Both the position numbers and the translations under genes were made by a program. 64,000 nt of DNA from NCBI GenBank assembly GCA_963735495.1, contig CAVTLG010000014.1, positions 992,001 to 1,056,000 of the forward strand, in the 5' to 3' direction. The stretch comes from CAVTLG01 sp963735495. Its GTDB lineage: Bacteria; Chloroflexota; Ktedonobacteria; Ktedonobacterales; Ktedonobacteraceae. Shown here one piece after another: positions 52,443-62,363 of the stretch; within the stretch, counting starts at the first letter, position 1; each line of letters starts with the position of its first letter. The notes beneath the pieces were generated by a model that saw only the letters and a list, made by a program, of their open reading frames with translations, was not told where the DNA came from and ran no database searches.

Positions 52443-53312
52443 ATGTCGTACACTCAGAATTGTATTCTTGTCTTTGGAGCCACCGGTCAGCAGGGAGGCG
52501 CTGTGGTGCGTCATTTACGCGCTCGTGGCTGGAAGGTCCGAGCGCTTGTGCGCGATCTCAGCAAAGCTTCTGCACAGGAACTCAAACGTCAGGGGGTTGA
52601 GATAGTTCAGGGGGACCTCAACCATCCTGCATCCCTTCGTACCGCAATGGAGGGCGTCTACGGCGTTTTTAGCGTCCAGACCTTCGCAGATGCTGGAGTT
52701 GAGGCCGAGGAACGTCAGGGGAAAGCCGTCGTGGAGGCTGCTCAAGAGGCTGGTGTCTCCCACTTTGTGTATAGCTCTGTAGGAGGGGCAGAACGCGAGA
52801 GTGGTGTGGCCCACTTCGAGAGCAAATGGCGGGTTGAAAATGCTATTCGTGAACGAGGTTTGCCAGCAACCATTCTCCGCCCTGCTTTTTTCATGGATAA
52901 CTTTCGCTCCAGCGTTTCTGAGCAGGCCGACAACACATTGAGCGTTCGTATGGCTCTCAGGCCGGAGACGGTATTACAAATGGTTGCTGTGGATGACATT
53001 GGTGCCTTTGCCGCCCTGGCCTTCGAGCAGAAAGCGACGTTTCTCGGCAGAGAGATCGAAATTGCAGGCGATGAACTGACCCCTGCCCAGATCACCGAGG
53101 TATTCCAGCACGTCCTGGGCAAACCCCTGCACTTTATCGAAGTGCCCGTAGAACAGTTGCGCCGCGTTGATCCTGAACTAGGGAATATGTTTGCCTGGTT
53201 CAACCAGTCTGGGTATCAGGCCGATATCGCCGCTCTGCGCCAACTGTATCCACCACTGAAAACGCTGGAGGCGTGGCTGAAACAATCCAACGCGTTTCCC
53301 CTCACGGCATAA
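52443..53312 (+). CDS. NmrA-like NAD(P)-binding protein (atypical SDR)
   Basis: About 289 residues from ATG 52443, which has GGGGAAGGAC upstream. Rossmann start CILVFGATGQQGGAVVRHLR (GxxGxxG), VRALVRDLSKASAQELKRQG, VEIVQGDLNHPASLRTAMEG, VYGVFSVQTFADAGVEAEER, HFVYSSVGGAERESGVAHFE and LPATILRPAFFMDNF are characteristic of the NmrA/HSCARG group, which senses or uses NADP and includes quinone and ylide reductases. It is the first gene of a three-gene plus-strand run. Confidence 0.93.
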   Translation: MSYTQNCILVFGATGQQGGAVVRHLRARGWKVRALVRDLSKASAQELKRQGVEIVQGDLNHPASLRTAMEGVYGVFSVQTFADAGVEAEERQGKAVVEAAQEAGVSHFVYSSVGGAERESGVAHFESKWRVENAIRERGLPATILRPAFFMDNFRSSVSEQADNTLSVRMALRPETVLQMVAVDDIGAFAALAFEQKATFLGREIEIAGDELTPAQITEVFQHVLGKPLHFIEVPVEQLRRVDPELGNMFAWFNQSGYQADIAALRQLYPPLKTLEAWLKQSNAFPLTA

Positions 53313-53329
53313 GTCTCCCATCACGTTTT

Positions 53330-53357
53330 TTGACAAGTGCAGGCTCCTTTGTATGGA
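53330..53357 (+). promoter_or_regulatory. Possible internal promoter before the cupin gene
   Basis: TTGACA (53330-53335), 16 bases, TATGGA (53352-53357). It lies between the NmrA and cupin genes and precedes a 12-codon frame (53374-53412) with a strong ribosome binding site AAAGGAGAC. The -10 is weak. Confidence 0.3.
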
Positions 53358-53427
53358 GCGAAAGGAGACTATCATGTCTGGGGACACCACCCAGCACCAA
53401 AATAGTCATTGAGAGAGGAGAAACCAG

Positions 53428-53910
53428 ATGACGGCGATTGTTGTGCCGATTATCCGAGAAGAAGAGCAGGGAGAGAGGACATTTCTTTCTGAGACCTGGT
53501 ACCAGGTGTGGAAAACGACGGGAGAGACAACCAATGGAGTTGTGGATACCTGGTTTGAAGTGGTCCCACCGCAGATGGGACCACCAGAACATCGACATGC
53601 TCAATTTGATGAGTGTTTCTGGATTGTGAAAGGAACCTTCCTGATCAAAGTCGCTGGGCGCACTCTGAAAGCCTCTGAGGGTGCATGGATCTTCGTTCCT
53701 CGCGGTACGGCTCATGCCTTCCGCAATGTGGGGACGGGAAGCGGCCAGCTCCTCATCGAAGCATTGCCGGCAGGAGGCATGCGTCAGTACTTTGAGGAAG
53801 TCGGTGCGGTGTTAAGGTCTGAGCCGGTAGACCAACAGGCGCTCCGGCGCGTGGACGAAAAATACAAAATCATCGCGGTGGGACCACCTTTGGAAGCAGA
53901 AGGTCAGTGA
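53428..53910 (+). CDS. Cupin-domain protein
   Basis: A 160-residue single cupin. Motif 1 is PPQMGPPEHRHAQFDECFWI followed by VKGTFLIKVAG (metal ligands His-x-His and Glu), motif 2 is FVPRGTAHAFRNVGTGSGQL with the second His. Many such proteins are metal-dependent dioxygenases, isomerases or sensors; the activity is unknown. ATG 53428 has AGAGGAGAAA upstream. It precedes the CocE gene by 21 bases. Confidence 0.9.
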   Translation: MTAIVVPIIREEEQGERTFLSETWYQVWKTTGETTNGVVDTWFEVVPPQMGPPEHRHAQFDECFWIVKGTFLIKVAGRTLKASEGAWIFVPRGTAHAFRNVGTGSGQLLIEALPAGGMRQYFEEVGAVLRSEPVDQQALRRVDEKYKIIAVGPPLEAEGQ

Positions 53911-53931
53911 TGGAGCAGTCAGGAGAAATGT

Positions 53932-55548
53932 ATGTCATCTCATGAAGGCCCGCAAAGCCCTCAGTTGCAACCTATACCCGGCATTGTTTTTGAGCAAAAC
54001 GTTTCAGTGCAAATGTGCGATGGAATGTATCTCATGCTCAATGTGTTTCGTCCTGAGCGTGCAGGACGTTTTCCGGTCATTCTGTCGATGTCACCCTACG
54101 GCAAAGACAACCTGCCTGCACAGTATGGATGGGGAAATGTGGATACCGGCATGGTATCCACCTCTGATTATGCGGCATTTGAGGCTCCAGATCCGGCCTT
54201 CTGGGTTCCCAATGGCTATGTCGTCATACATGGAAATGTGCGTGGCATGTGGAACTCGGAAGGGACCAGCCAATGGCTCTCTCTTCAGGATGCTCAGGAC
54301 TACTACGAACTGATCGAATGGGCTGCTCAGCAAGCATGGAGTGACGGGCAGGTGGGTCTCTGCGGCGTGTCCTATCTTGCCATGTCTCAGTGGCGGGTCG
54401 CTGCACTCAATCCGCCCCATCTCAAAGCTATCATCCCCTGGGAAGGCGCAAGCGATATGTATCGGGAGTTCGTCCTTCAAGGAGGTATCCGCGAGACAAA
54501 GTTTTTCCCGGGCTTCTATCAGGGACGCGTCCGGGCCAATCAGAATCCGCACTATCCCCTTGGAGAAGATGTCGTCGCCATGTCGCGCCAGCATCCTCTG
54601 GATGATGACTACTGGGCAACCATGCGACCCGACCTGGCCGCGATCACCGTTCCGGCCCTGATTTACACCAGCTGGTCAGATCATGGGATGCATACGCGCG
54701 GCTCGCTGGAAGGCTTCAAACAGATCAGCTCCACACACAAATGGCTCTATACACATGGGCGTAAAAAGTGGGAAGTGTTTTATAGTCAGGAAGCAAAAAA
54801 TCTGCAAAAGCAGTTTTTCGATTACTTTTTAAAGGGCATTGAAAATGGGATGCTAGAGGTTCCACGTGTTCGCCTGGAGGTCAGAAAAACATACGATCAG
54901 TACAGCGTACGGCAGGAGCAGGTCTGGCCTGTCGCGAGGACACGGTACATCAAATGGTATCTCGATGCACAACAGCATATCCTCGTTGAGCAACCTGGAG
55001 CGCAAGAAGGGAATGTCACCTATGCTGCGGAGAAGGTTGAAACCTCCCAGGCAGGCAGAGCAACCTTTGAACTGCGTTTCTCACAAGACACCGAATTAAC
55101 GGGGAACATGAAACTGAAACTGTGGATGTCTTCAGCGGACGCTGACGATATGGACGTGTTTGTCGGAATTCGGAAGCTTGATACGGCAGGTCATGAGGTA
55201 GGTTTTTCAGGATATCAGGGTGAGCACAATGACCTGGTCACAAAGGGCTGGCTACGCGTTTCTCATCGCGAGCTGGATAAGGAAAAATCAACGCAGATAC
55301 AACCCTGGATGACCCATCGTCGCATCCAGAAGGTGCCGCCCGGGGAGATCGTACCGGTCGAGATCGAACTTCTGCCATCAAGTACGTTTTTCGAGGCTGG
55401 ATCGACCTTACGACTGATCATCCAGGGACAAGAACTACTGAATTATCGCGGGTTTGGGCATGATGAGTTGGTAAATCGTGGGATGCATCGCATCTCTACT
55501 GGCGGTCCATATGACTCCTATCTCCTGGTTTCAAGTGTTGGGGCATGA
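53932..55548 (+). CDS. CocE/NonD-family alpha/beta hydrolase (X-Pro dipeptidyl-peptidase-like)
   Basis: A 538-residue enzyme. The alpha/beta-hydrolase domain shows MCDGMYLMLNVFRPERAGRF, SMSPYGKDN, GWG..., VVIHGNVRGMWNSEG, the nucleophile in VGLCGVSYLAMSQWRVAALN (G-x-S-x-x), Asp in YTSWSDHGMHTRG and His in LYTHGRKKW; a C-terminal jelly-roll galactose-binding-like domain starts around residue 330. Family members hydrolyse esters or amides such as cocaine, N-terminal X-Pro or acylated metabolites. It ends the LysR-adjacent operon and is followed by a terminator. Confidence 0.93.
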   Translation: MSSHEGPQSPQLQPIPGIVFEQNVSVQMCDGMYLMLNVFRPERAGRFPVILSMSPYGKDNLPAQYGWGNVDTGMVSTSDYAAFEAPDPAFWVPNGYVVIHGNVRGMWNSEGTSQWLSLQDAQDYYELIEWAAQQAWSDGQVGLCGVSYLAMSQWRVAALNPPHLKAIIPWEGASDMYREFVLQGGIRETKFFPGFYQGRVRANQNPHYPLGEDVVAMSRQHPLDDDYWATMRPDLAAITVPALIYTSWSDHGMHTRGSLEGFKQISSTHKWLYTHGRKKWEVFYSQEAKNLQKQFFDYFLKGIENGMLEVPRVRLEVRKTYDQYSVRQEQVWPVARTRYIKWYLDAQQHILVEQPGAQEGNVTYAAEKVETSQAGRATFELRFSQDTELTGNMKLKLWMSSADADDMDVFVGIRKLDTAGHEVGFSGYQGEHNDLVTKGWLRVSHRELDKEKSTQIQPWMTHRRIQKVPPGEIVPVEIELLPSSTFFEAGSTLRLIIQGQELLNYRGFGHDELVNRGMHRISTGGPYDSYLLVSSVGA

Positions 55549-55583
55549 CAGGGCTTTGTGCTGACAACGATGACTCAACACAC

Positions 55584-55616
55584 TCCCAACGCGGGCTTAA
55601 CAGGCGCGCGTTGGGA
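55584..55616. terminator. Bidirectional hairpin between CocE and amine-oxidase genes
   Basis: TCCCAACGCG and CGCGTTGGGA form a perfect 10-bp stem with a 13-base loop between two convergent genes, 36 bases after the CocE stop. There is no strong U-tract. Confidence 0.6.
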
Positions 55617-55631
55617 TCATAAATACGTCCG

Positions 55632-57641
55632 CTATCCGTGGTGCTGGTGATTATGTTCATGCTGTTCATGGTCCGTTTGATTGCACTGATGATTATGCTT
55701 TGGTTCGTCAGGTGGTATGTCAAGCGCCGCGCTACGATTGAAGAAGCCGGTTGGCTTGAGCATAAAGTTGATGCAGTGTACGGGCATCACTGGCCAATCC
55801 TCGGGGCAGGGGATATGATGCATCGTCATATTGTACCAGACAACCACGTCGGTGTTTTCGAGTGAGCGATTGGCCTGTGTCCAGGCTGGCAGACCTGCAC
55901 CACCGGGATGCTGGTTGGGATAATCCCCGGCGGGATATTTTTCGTCCGGCGCATAGGGTGTGACCCAGATGTTCTTCGCTGCGAAACCGGCGCGCTTCAT
56001 CACGCTGGATTCAGGGTGCGCGAATGGGAGTGTGTTGCCACCTGGCAGCAACTTATAGGCCACCGGTTCCCCCAGGCCATTGAGCACATTGGGATTGACA
56101 ATCTTCCAGTAGCGGCAGGCCAACGGATCGATTACCTGCTGCGCCTCGGACTCGGTCGAGAGGAGCGTCGAACGCGCAAAGAACGCGTTGCCGTAGGGAT
56201 TCTCGGGTCCCAGCGGCTCGGCTTCGGTATGCACCTCGTACACCGAGTTCTGTCTGCCATCGATCATCATATCCAGGCGCACGTTGAACACATGCTGATG
56301 GTTGGGCGCGCTCAACTGTGGTGCGACCAGCGCTGCGTATTTCGGTGAAACTCCCGCCGGGACCGCACTTGTGCTCATGATGCCTGTGAGCTTGACCTCA
56401 AACTCGATGCTACCATCCTGATAGAAGTACCAATAGAAGCCGTACTCGTAATTATCGATTGTTGCAATGAACGAGACAACCAGGCGGCGTGAGCGACGAA
56501 CCTCAGCGCGTTGCGCGCGCCAATCGTAGTGCTTCCACAGGATGCCGTAATCTTCCTCGTGCAGACAGATCGCATGAGGCAGGCGCAACAGTTCACCGCG
56601 ACCATTGGTCATCAGCGCGTCGAAATAGTGGATATGGCCCAGGCAATCGCAGCCGGGTTCCAGCGTATTGGCCAATGTTCCCAGACCGTACTCGCCAACA
56701 TCAAAGGCGTTCTTGCGGTAATTGCTGCTGCTCGGATCGCCATAGGGGACGACCATCTCCGCCAGCGAAGCGCGATAGAGCAGCGGACGCTCGCGCCCCT
56801 GGTCCTCGTAGCTGATGGTATGCAAGACCAGCCCTTCACGCGTGTTAAAGGTGATGCGGAAGCGCCATTTCTGCCAGCGAATCTCGTGTCCGTCGACCAC
56901 GAAACTTGGTCCCTCTGGCTGCACGATCTCAAGCGGTTTGAGATCCGTGCGCAGTGGCCCAACGGCATCTGGTGTGTACTTGCCGGACATGGGCGGAACA
57001 GGTAGCGCAGCATAATCGTCGATGCGCACGACCTGCGCCGCGTTGAGATCGACCAGGATCACAATACCCTCGATGGGATGGGCGTAGCCATTGTCCTCGT
57101 TGTCGTAGCGCACATAGGGAAACGAGCGTAGCAGGCGACGTTGCTGTAACTCAGCGCTCTCGTAGCAGCCAGGAGACCAGGTATCAATCATCACTGTATC
57201 CAGGTCGGTGATGCCGCGCCGCCGTAGCGCCGCCTGAAAAGCGGGATTGGCTTTAACCAGTGCCTCCGTCTCTGCCAGTTCTTCAGGAATAATCGCGGGC
57301 TGGACATACTGCAATTCACGCCAGAGCGTCACGTGTCCGGCGCTGAGCGAGACAATCGCCTCATATGTGCGTTGGGCAGCAGAGTCAAGCAGCACCATGA
57401 ACGCCTCACGCTGTATCGGTGTGCCTGGCTGGAAGTTCAGTACAACCTCTTTTGCGGGTTCATGGAGATTTACTGCTATGAAGCGTGCGCTCTCACCCAA
57501 ATGTTGCTCGCTGCGCACCAGAGCGACGGCAGTAGTAATCTCCTCGGCAGTCAATGGTTCCAATGGATGCTTAACTGGGCTGTTGGAGGGGTTCTGCTGG
57601 TCCGCATTGTGAACGCTGACGCTTTCGTGCTCTTCAGACAT
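55632..57641 (-). CDS. Copper amine oxidase (TPQ-dependent)
   Basis: A 669-residue enzyme. The catalytic base lies in NAFDVGEYGLG (Asp314), and IATIDNYEYGFYW contains the N-Y-E-Y motif whose first Tyr (398) becomes topaquinone. Copper ligands are HQH in APNHQHVFNVRLD and a third His in NMTMHHIPCPEDWPVMP. It oxidises primary amines to aldehydes with release of NH3 and H2O2. There is no signal peptide, so it is cytoplasmic, and the last 22 residues are His-rich (HNHQCNQTDHEQHEHNHQHH), likely metal-binding. ATG 57641 has AGAAAGGG upstream. Standing alone, it is divergent from a truncated plus-strand leader. Confidence 0.93.
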   Translation of the reverse strand: MSEEHESVSVHNADQQNPSNSPVKHPLEPLTAEEITTAVALVRSEQHLGESARFIAVNLHEPAKEVVLNFQPGTPIQREAFMVLLDSAAQRTYEAIVSLSAGHVTLWRELQYVQPAIIPEELAETEALVKANPAFQAALRRRGITDLDTVMIDTWSPGCYESAELQQRRLLRSFPYVRYDNEDNGYAHPIEGIVILVDLNAAQVVRIDDYAALPVPPMSGKYTPDAVGPLRTDLKPLEIVQPEGPSFVVDGHEIRWQKWRFRITFNTREGLVLHTISYEDQGRERPLLYRASLAEMVVPYGDPSSSNYRKNAFDVGEYGLGTLANTLEPGCDCLGHIHYFDALMTNGRGELLRLPHAICLHEEDYGILWKHYDWRAQRAEVRRSRRLVVSFIATIDNYEYGFYWYFYQDGSIEFEVKLTGIMSTSAVPAGVSPKYAALVAPQLSAPNHQHVFNVRLDMMIDGRQNSVYEVHTEAEPLGPENPYGNAFFARSTLLSTESEAQQVIDPLACRYWKIVNPNVLNGLGEPVAYKLLPGGNTLPFAHPESSVMKRAGFAAKNIWVTPYAPDEKYPAGDYPNQHPGGAGLPAWTQANRSLENTDVVVWYNMTMHHIPCPEDWPVMPVHCINFMLKPTGFFNRSAALDIPPDEPKHNHQCNQTDHEQHEHNHQHHG

Positions 57642-57686
57642 ACGCCACCCTTTCTCGCTAGATGGGAACTATTTGGCATTCCTGAA

Positions 57687-57707
57687 ACACTATTCCGCTA
57701 TTAGTGT
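57687..57707. promoter_or_regulatory. Palindromic site upstream of the amine oxidase
   Basis: ACACTA-TTCCGCTAT-TAGTGT is a 6+6 inverted repeat 46-66 bases upstream of the oxidase start and next to a divergent plus-strand promoter, so it is operator-like. The cognate regulator is unknown. Confidence 0.35.
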
Positions 57708-57714
57708 ACAATAA

Positions 57715-57743
57715 TTGAAAAATAGAACGTTTGTTTGTATGAT
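57715..57743 (+). promoter_or_regulatory. Plus-strand promoter facing the Wadjet operon
   Basis: TTGAAA (57715-57720), 17 bases, TATGAT (57738-57743): a good sigma-70 type promoter divergent from the amine oxidase. It leads into two tiny translated-looking frames. Confidence 0.55.
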
Positions 57744-57772
57744 CAACAATGTAGAGGAAAAGGAGTATCCCT

Positions 57773-57946
57773 ATGCCGGAATACCTCAATATGTGCTGAT
57801 TGCTGCTGAACTGAGTAGTACCTTTACGCAGGAGGGTGGAGTCTATGAGTGATGTAAGATGGCTGGAGGCCGTTTCTTGGCCAGCCTTGCCTCGACCCTC
57901 TACTGGGTTTCGAATCCCTTGTTCAGGCTGCTCTGCCAGATTTTAG
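57773..57946 (+). pseudogene. Two tiny frames with strong ribosome binding sites, probably a truncated gene
   Basis: After the promoter at 57715, ATG 57773 (AAAAGGAG upstream) opens a peptide MPEYLNMC ending at 57799, and ATG 57845 (GGAGGGTGGAG upstream) opens MSDVRWLEAVSWPALPRPST and continues to a stop at 57946. The second overlaps the 3' end of the opposing SMC gene. Promoter plus two good initiation sites without a real gene suggests the front of an operon cut off when the Wadjet genes were inserted. Confidence 0.35.
57861..57886 (-). terminator. Hairpin downstream of the SMC gene
   Basis: GGCTGG-A-GGCC and GGCCAGCC pair on either strand 14-39 bases after the SMC gene stop. There is no U-tract, so it is only a probable terminator. 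Confidence 0.4.
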
Positions 57947-60900
57947 GAACGGCTGTAGCGGCGCTCTTACCTTTTTCATGTAACATCAGATAGCGAATAC
58001 TGACTGGTACATTTGCACCTGATATATTCAACTGTGGCCCAGTCATAATCCACTGAAAATTTTGTTCGGCAAGATACTCAATAAAAAGTTTCATATTCTT
58101 GAAACTTGCTCTATCAAAGGCTTCGTCAAGCGCTAGCAGGCGAGGTGCACCATCCGCTGCACTGTTATAGAGTGCGGAAAGAGCTGCTAACAATGGAATT
58201 AGCAAGTCGAAGAGACGCTCAGCTCCACTATGGCTTCCTACCAACTTGTTGTCGAGTGGTTGTTTTTGTCCTCCTTTTGGCGTGACATATACTTTAAATT
58301 GGAACCATTGCCGATAATCGAAGATTGCTTGCAAGCGTTGCTCAAAGTTCATTCCATTTGTATCTCCCTGGCTGAGCCATATAGTGTTAATCTCTTGGCT
58401 GAAAGCTTCTTTAAGTAGGCTTCTCTCCTGCTCCAAGAGCTTCATCGCCGGTTTACTGAATAGCTTATAATGCTTTGCTAGATGTTTACCCAATGTGTTT
58501 GCATCGAGGTGTGTCCTTATATGCCATTCTAGCTCGTATCGGTCTCCTACTGTGGAGACTGTGCTCAGAGGTTTGTTAATGTCATCAACCCATTCTTTTG
58601 CCTTCTGAATATACTTGTAGAGCATCTCCGTCATTCTATTCAGCAGAAAGCTCTCGAATAGTCTACCCTCTTCATCTCTTAGAAGATCTTGCTGCTTCTT
58701 GCTGTTTGTCTCAAGGATGCTCAATAGAGCATATGGTGTGGTACCGTTTGCTTGCGAGAAAGTAATGAAATGTCTTTTTTGATCTAATTCTGGTCCATAA
58801 TCATGCAGCATAGAAACATGTTTGTTGTATGTTGCCATGAGTATGTCCTGTGTATCTCTCAGCTCTTGTTCCAGATGCTCTTGTGTCTGTGCTTCGACTT
58901 TTAGCACTCGCGTAGCTCCTATGTAGTCACCATTGTCGATTTGCATACGTGCATCTTGTAGTTCGATAGTAGGATAAGTGTTCAGAAGATCGACAAAAAG
59001 CGTTTGTTTGCTTCGCATTTTTGTTTGTGCTGGCTGTAACTCTGTTTCTCGTTCGGTTAACTTTTCTGCTAGATTCTTTAATCTTCCATCGATTTCGGCT
59101 CTGACTTGTGTGGCTGTTATCACGTCTGCTTCTATCTCTTTGGAGCGTGTACGTAACTGCCCTAATTGCAGGCTAAGATTTTTTACCTCTGGAGATGCTG
59201 CAATCCTTTGCCGTTCGGCTAATATTGACTCATCGCGTATCAATTGCTCTTGCATATCGCTATAGATAGCTTGATTTTCGGCCTCGTCAAATTTTGCATC
59301 TTCCCAGTCACTTTGCGTTTTTAGCATTTCTTCGTGAAGAGTGAGTACATTCGCTAGCTTGTATTGTAGCTGACTTACTTGTGTATTAAGCTCATAAATA
59401 GCCTGGATAGCTCCTTGAACCTTCTCATGCTCGTGAGCAAAAAGGGTGATGTGACCGCTTTGTTGTCCTAGTTGGATCGTCAGTCTGTTGCGCTCTTGCC
59501 GAATTCGCTTTGTTTGTTCCTGTGCCTCTTCATGACTTTTTCTGGCTGAGCCTAGAGAAGCATAAGTGTTTTCTAGTTTTTGATAGCTGACTGTAAGATT
59601 TTTGTTTATCAATACCGTACGTATCTCTTCTTGCTCTGTTACTAACTTGTTGTACAGTGCCTCTTGCTGGACAAGATAGTCGGTATGTTTATCAAGCTTT
59701 CGTCGTAGCTCCTCTAATTGCTGTGCGAGCTCAGCCTGTTCTTGCTGCTGCATGCGCTGGCGTGCCGTTCTACCTATAAACTGGGCTTTTCCCCCGCTAC
59801 TCTGACCTATAAGCAAACCGTGTTGCCATCTACCTGCTATATCGCTGGTATTATAGGCAAACAACACCTGCTCACTAGGTGCTGTAATCATTCCTTCGAG
59901 TAGAGGAATGATCTTCTTAACGCTTACTTCCCATATATCATACGTGGTTAGTTGCATATCTTGAATGGCTTCGTCGAATTGAAGTAAGTGGCTAACTGGG
60001 ACCCTGTCAGTTTCGGAGATGTATTGATCTACTGTCTTTTTTAACACTTCTATGTTCAGATGGCAATCGCTCAGACCTTCTTCTCGTAACAATGTATCAG
60101 CAGCAGGCACATCAGTCTCAAGGAGTACTAATGCATCCAGAAGCCCGGCGTCCTCTAGCATATGCTCAATGCGCCCTGCCTCCTCACCATCGATATCAGG
60201 TGCGAAGTCTATTAGTGCATAGAGAGGAAATGCAGAAATATTATGCATGGTTAGTTTTTCCCTCGCCTTGCTACGATGCGTAGGTTGTATTGGAAGGAAC
60301 TCTGGCTGAGCTTTTTTTCGTTCGTATATCTTCTCTTGCTCGTGAATCATATGTTGTTGTAGCGTCTGTTGCTGACGCAAAGTTTTTATCTCCCGCTCAA
60401 CTCGCTGGAGCATATCATTGTAAAAGGGCATAATAGCATCGATGTACTGACTATGCTGTTGTAGACGTTCCCTACATTGTTGTAGATAGCTATCAACTTC
60501 ATCTAGATTGCTGAGCTGAGGAGTTTCTTCCAGTACTGTATCTAAGGCATCAGCCTGACTCTCGAAGTTGTAAGCTATATCAGGCCCATTGGCAGTAATG
60601 CTGTCTGTACGTGTGGCAATCCGCTCTAATACTAACTCAACCTGGTGATCTGCCTGATAAAAGGTAGTAAGTTCTCCTCTGAATTGCCCAAATACCCGGT
60701 TTACTTCGCGTTGCCATCGATTTTCGTCAGCCTGAGTACGTTCAATAGTTTGGTCAAGATTTTGCCTTTGCAGATGAATTGAATCGAGTTCACGCAGCCA
60801 GCTAAGGCGCTCTGCTGTTTCCACTGTAGTAAGCAGAGCTATTTTCTGTATATGCTCTACTATATTAGTATAATCAGATTCGATGCCGACAATGTGTTCT

Positions 60901-62339
60901 AAACCTTGCTGGAACTGGAATGCCAGGTCATGCCATAAGGCTTTTTCTGCAATAAGCGTGTGGAGTTTTCGTATATCACTCTGGCTTTGTTTTAATTGAT
61001 CTTTAATGCTCCTACTTTGTACTGTCAACCTGTTTTCAAAAGTGCGTGTCTTTTCCTGTGATCTATCTAGGCTTCTATGTTGTTTCTCAATTTGTTCACG
61101 TGCATGGTTAACTCGGTCTTGTGCCTCTGTAATCTGTTGTGGCAATTTTATACTTTCGCTGGTTTCCAGTGCCGCTATTTTTCCTGCTATCTGTTGTTTT
61201 TCTGCATTCAATTCGTCATAGGTAATACTTGCCTGCTGCTTTTGAGCTTCTAGCTTAGAGATTTGAAGAAGCAGGTTCCTAATCAAATTTTCCAAATGTT
61301 CTACCTGTTGCTGGCTACTCATGTAGGTACTACCGGCAATTCTTGCCACACTGAGTGCCAGCATTTGCTGCGCAGCGTGTAAATCGCTGATGGCTTGGTG
61401 TTCTTGCTCTAAATGCATGATCTGTTGTTGTAATGCGTTAATTTCTATGATGGTTTCGGCTGCATCTTTCGTGGTGCTCATAGGAATACTGGGCAGAGAA
61501 TCGGTTAAATGTTGTTGCACTGAGGCCAACGTTAACTCGTCGCTTGGATTAGGTCGGCGCAGTACTAGTAAGAGTTCTATGAGCTTATGAAACTTACTGG
61601 GTTCATCAAAGCCGAAGAGATGGCGCGATACTGCTTCAGCGTATTTTTCTTGCGTGTCGCATATCATCCCATGGCCCTTCAGCTTCTCTTTAAATACATG
61701 CTGGCTAAATGTGTGTAACTTATCATTCTCTGTGTAGGTCAATTCAATAGTATGGGGAAGTGGTGAGCCACCCACACGATGTATGAGGCGCGAACCATCG
61801 GTGATTAAGAAGTACATAGGTTGAATGCGTGTGGCAGCCGCTTCATTGCCGTACAGGCTCAGGCCAATAGTAAGATAGCGTGCTTTGCTTGGCTGACCGT
61901 TTTGTTGGAGTAAAGGCTTCTCTGTAGCAGGAGCTTTGGACTCTGCAATATCAGGTGTACACCACTCAAATTCCAGAGCAATATAAGAAGTTCGCTTATC
62001 GTGCTTCAAATAGGCTGAAGATGTTTCATCTCCAAGTACGTAGTACTCTGCATGTTTGTGCCGTCCACCAAATGTGTCGAGTCAATTCGACCTCAGGTTT
62101 CCTTCGAGCGCCAGAGGGATTGCAGTTGTCAGTACTGTCGATTTGCCAGAGGCATTATCGCCAGCCAGGAAAAGACGTCCATGAGGTATCTCGAACTCTT
62201 GTATCCCGTACAACCAGAAATGTGCAAGGATAATACGACGCAAGCGATAACCCCGGAGACCACCTGGAATCATTTGTAATTTATCAACCTCTTGTGCAAG
62301 TGTTGCCGCCTGCCCATTTATATCGAATGCAAATTGCAT
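57900..62339 (-). CDS. Wadjet-type SMC ATPase JetC (TIGR02680-like), in-frame UGA at codon 86
   Basis: ATG 62339 has GAAAGGAAC upstream. The head starts GLRGYRLRRIILAHFWLYGI and has Walker A GDNASGKST (residues 60-68). Codon 86 (62084-62082) is TGA; the same frame continues LDTFGGRHKHAEYYVLGDET and DKRTSYIALEFEW, where relatives have (R)LDTFGG, so a CGA-to-TGA change fits. About 1100 residues of coiled coil follow, with a hinge-like IDFAPDIDGEEAGRIEHMLE region, then the signature SHSGAERLFDLLIPLLAALS and Walker B APRLLALDEAFDRAS. The full length is 1479 codons. JetC is the loop-extruding ATPase that recognises small circular plasmids. As written, the intact protein is not made unless the UGA is read through. 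Confidence 0.75.
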
Positions 62340-62363
62340 AAAATTGTTCCTTTCTAAAATCTA

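Noticed and set aside
5846..62084. Reassignment of UGA as a sense codon in this organism, suggested by two in-frame UGAs
   Set aside because: Many intact genes here end with UGA at normal lengths (for example the VOC protein and the response regulator), so the code is standard. The two UGAs also differ: one at a Cys site with a hairpin, one at an Arg site without one.
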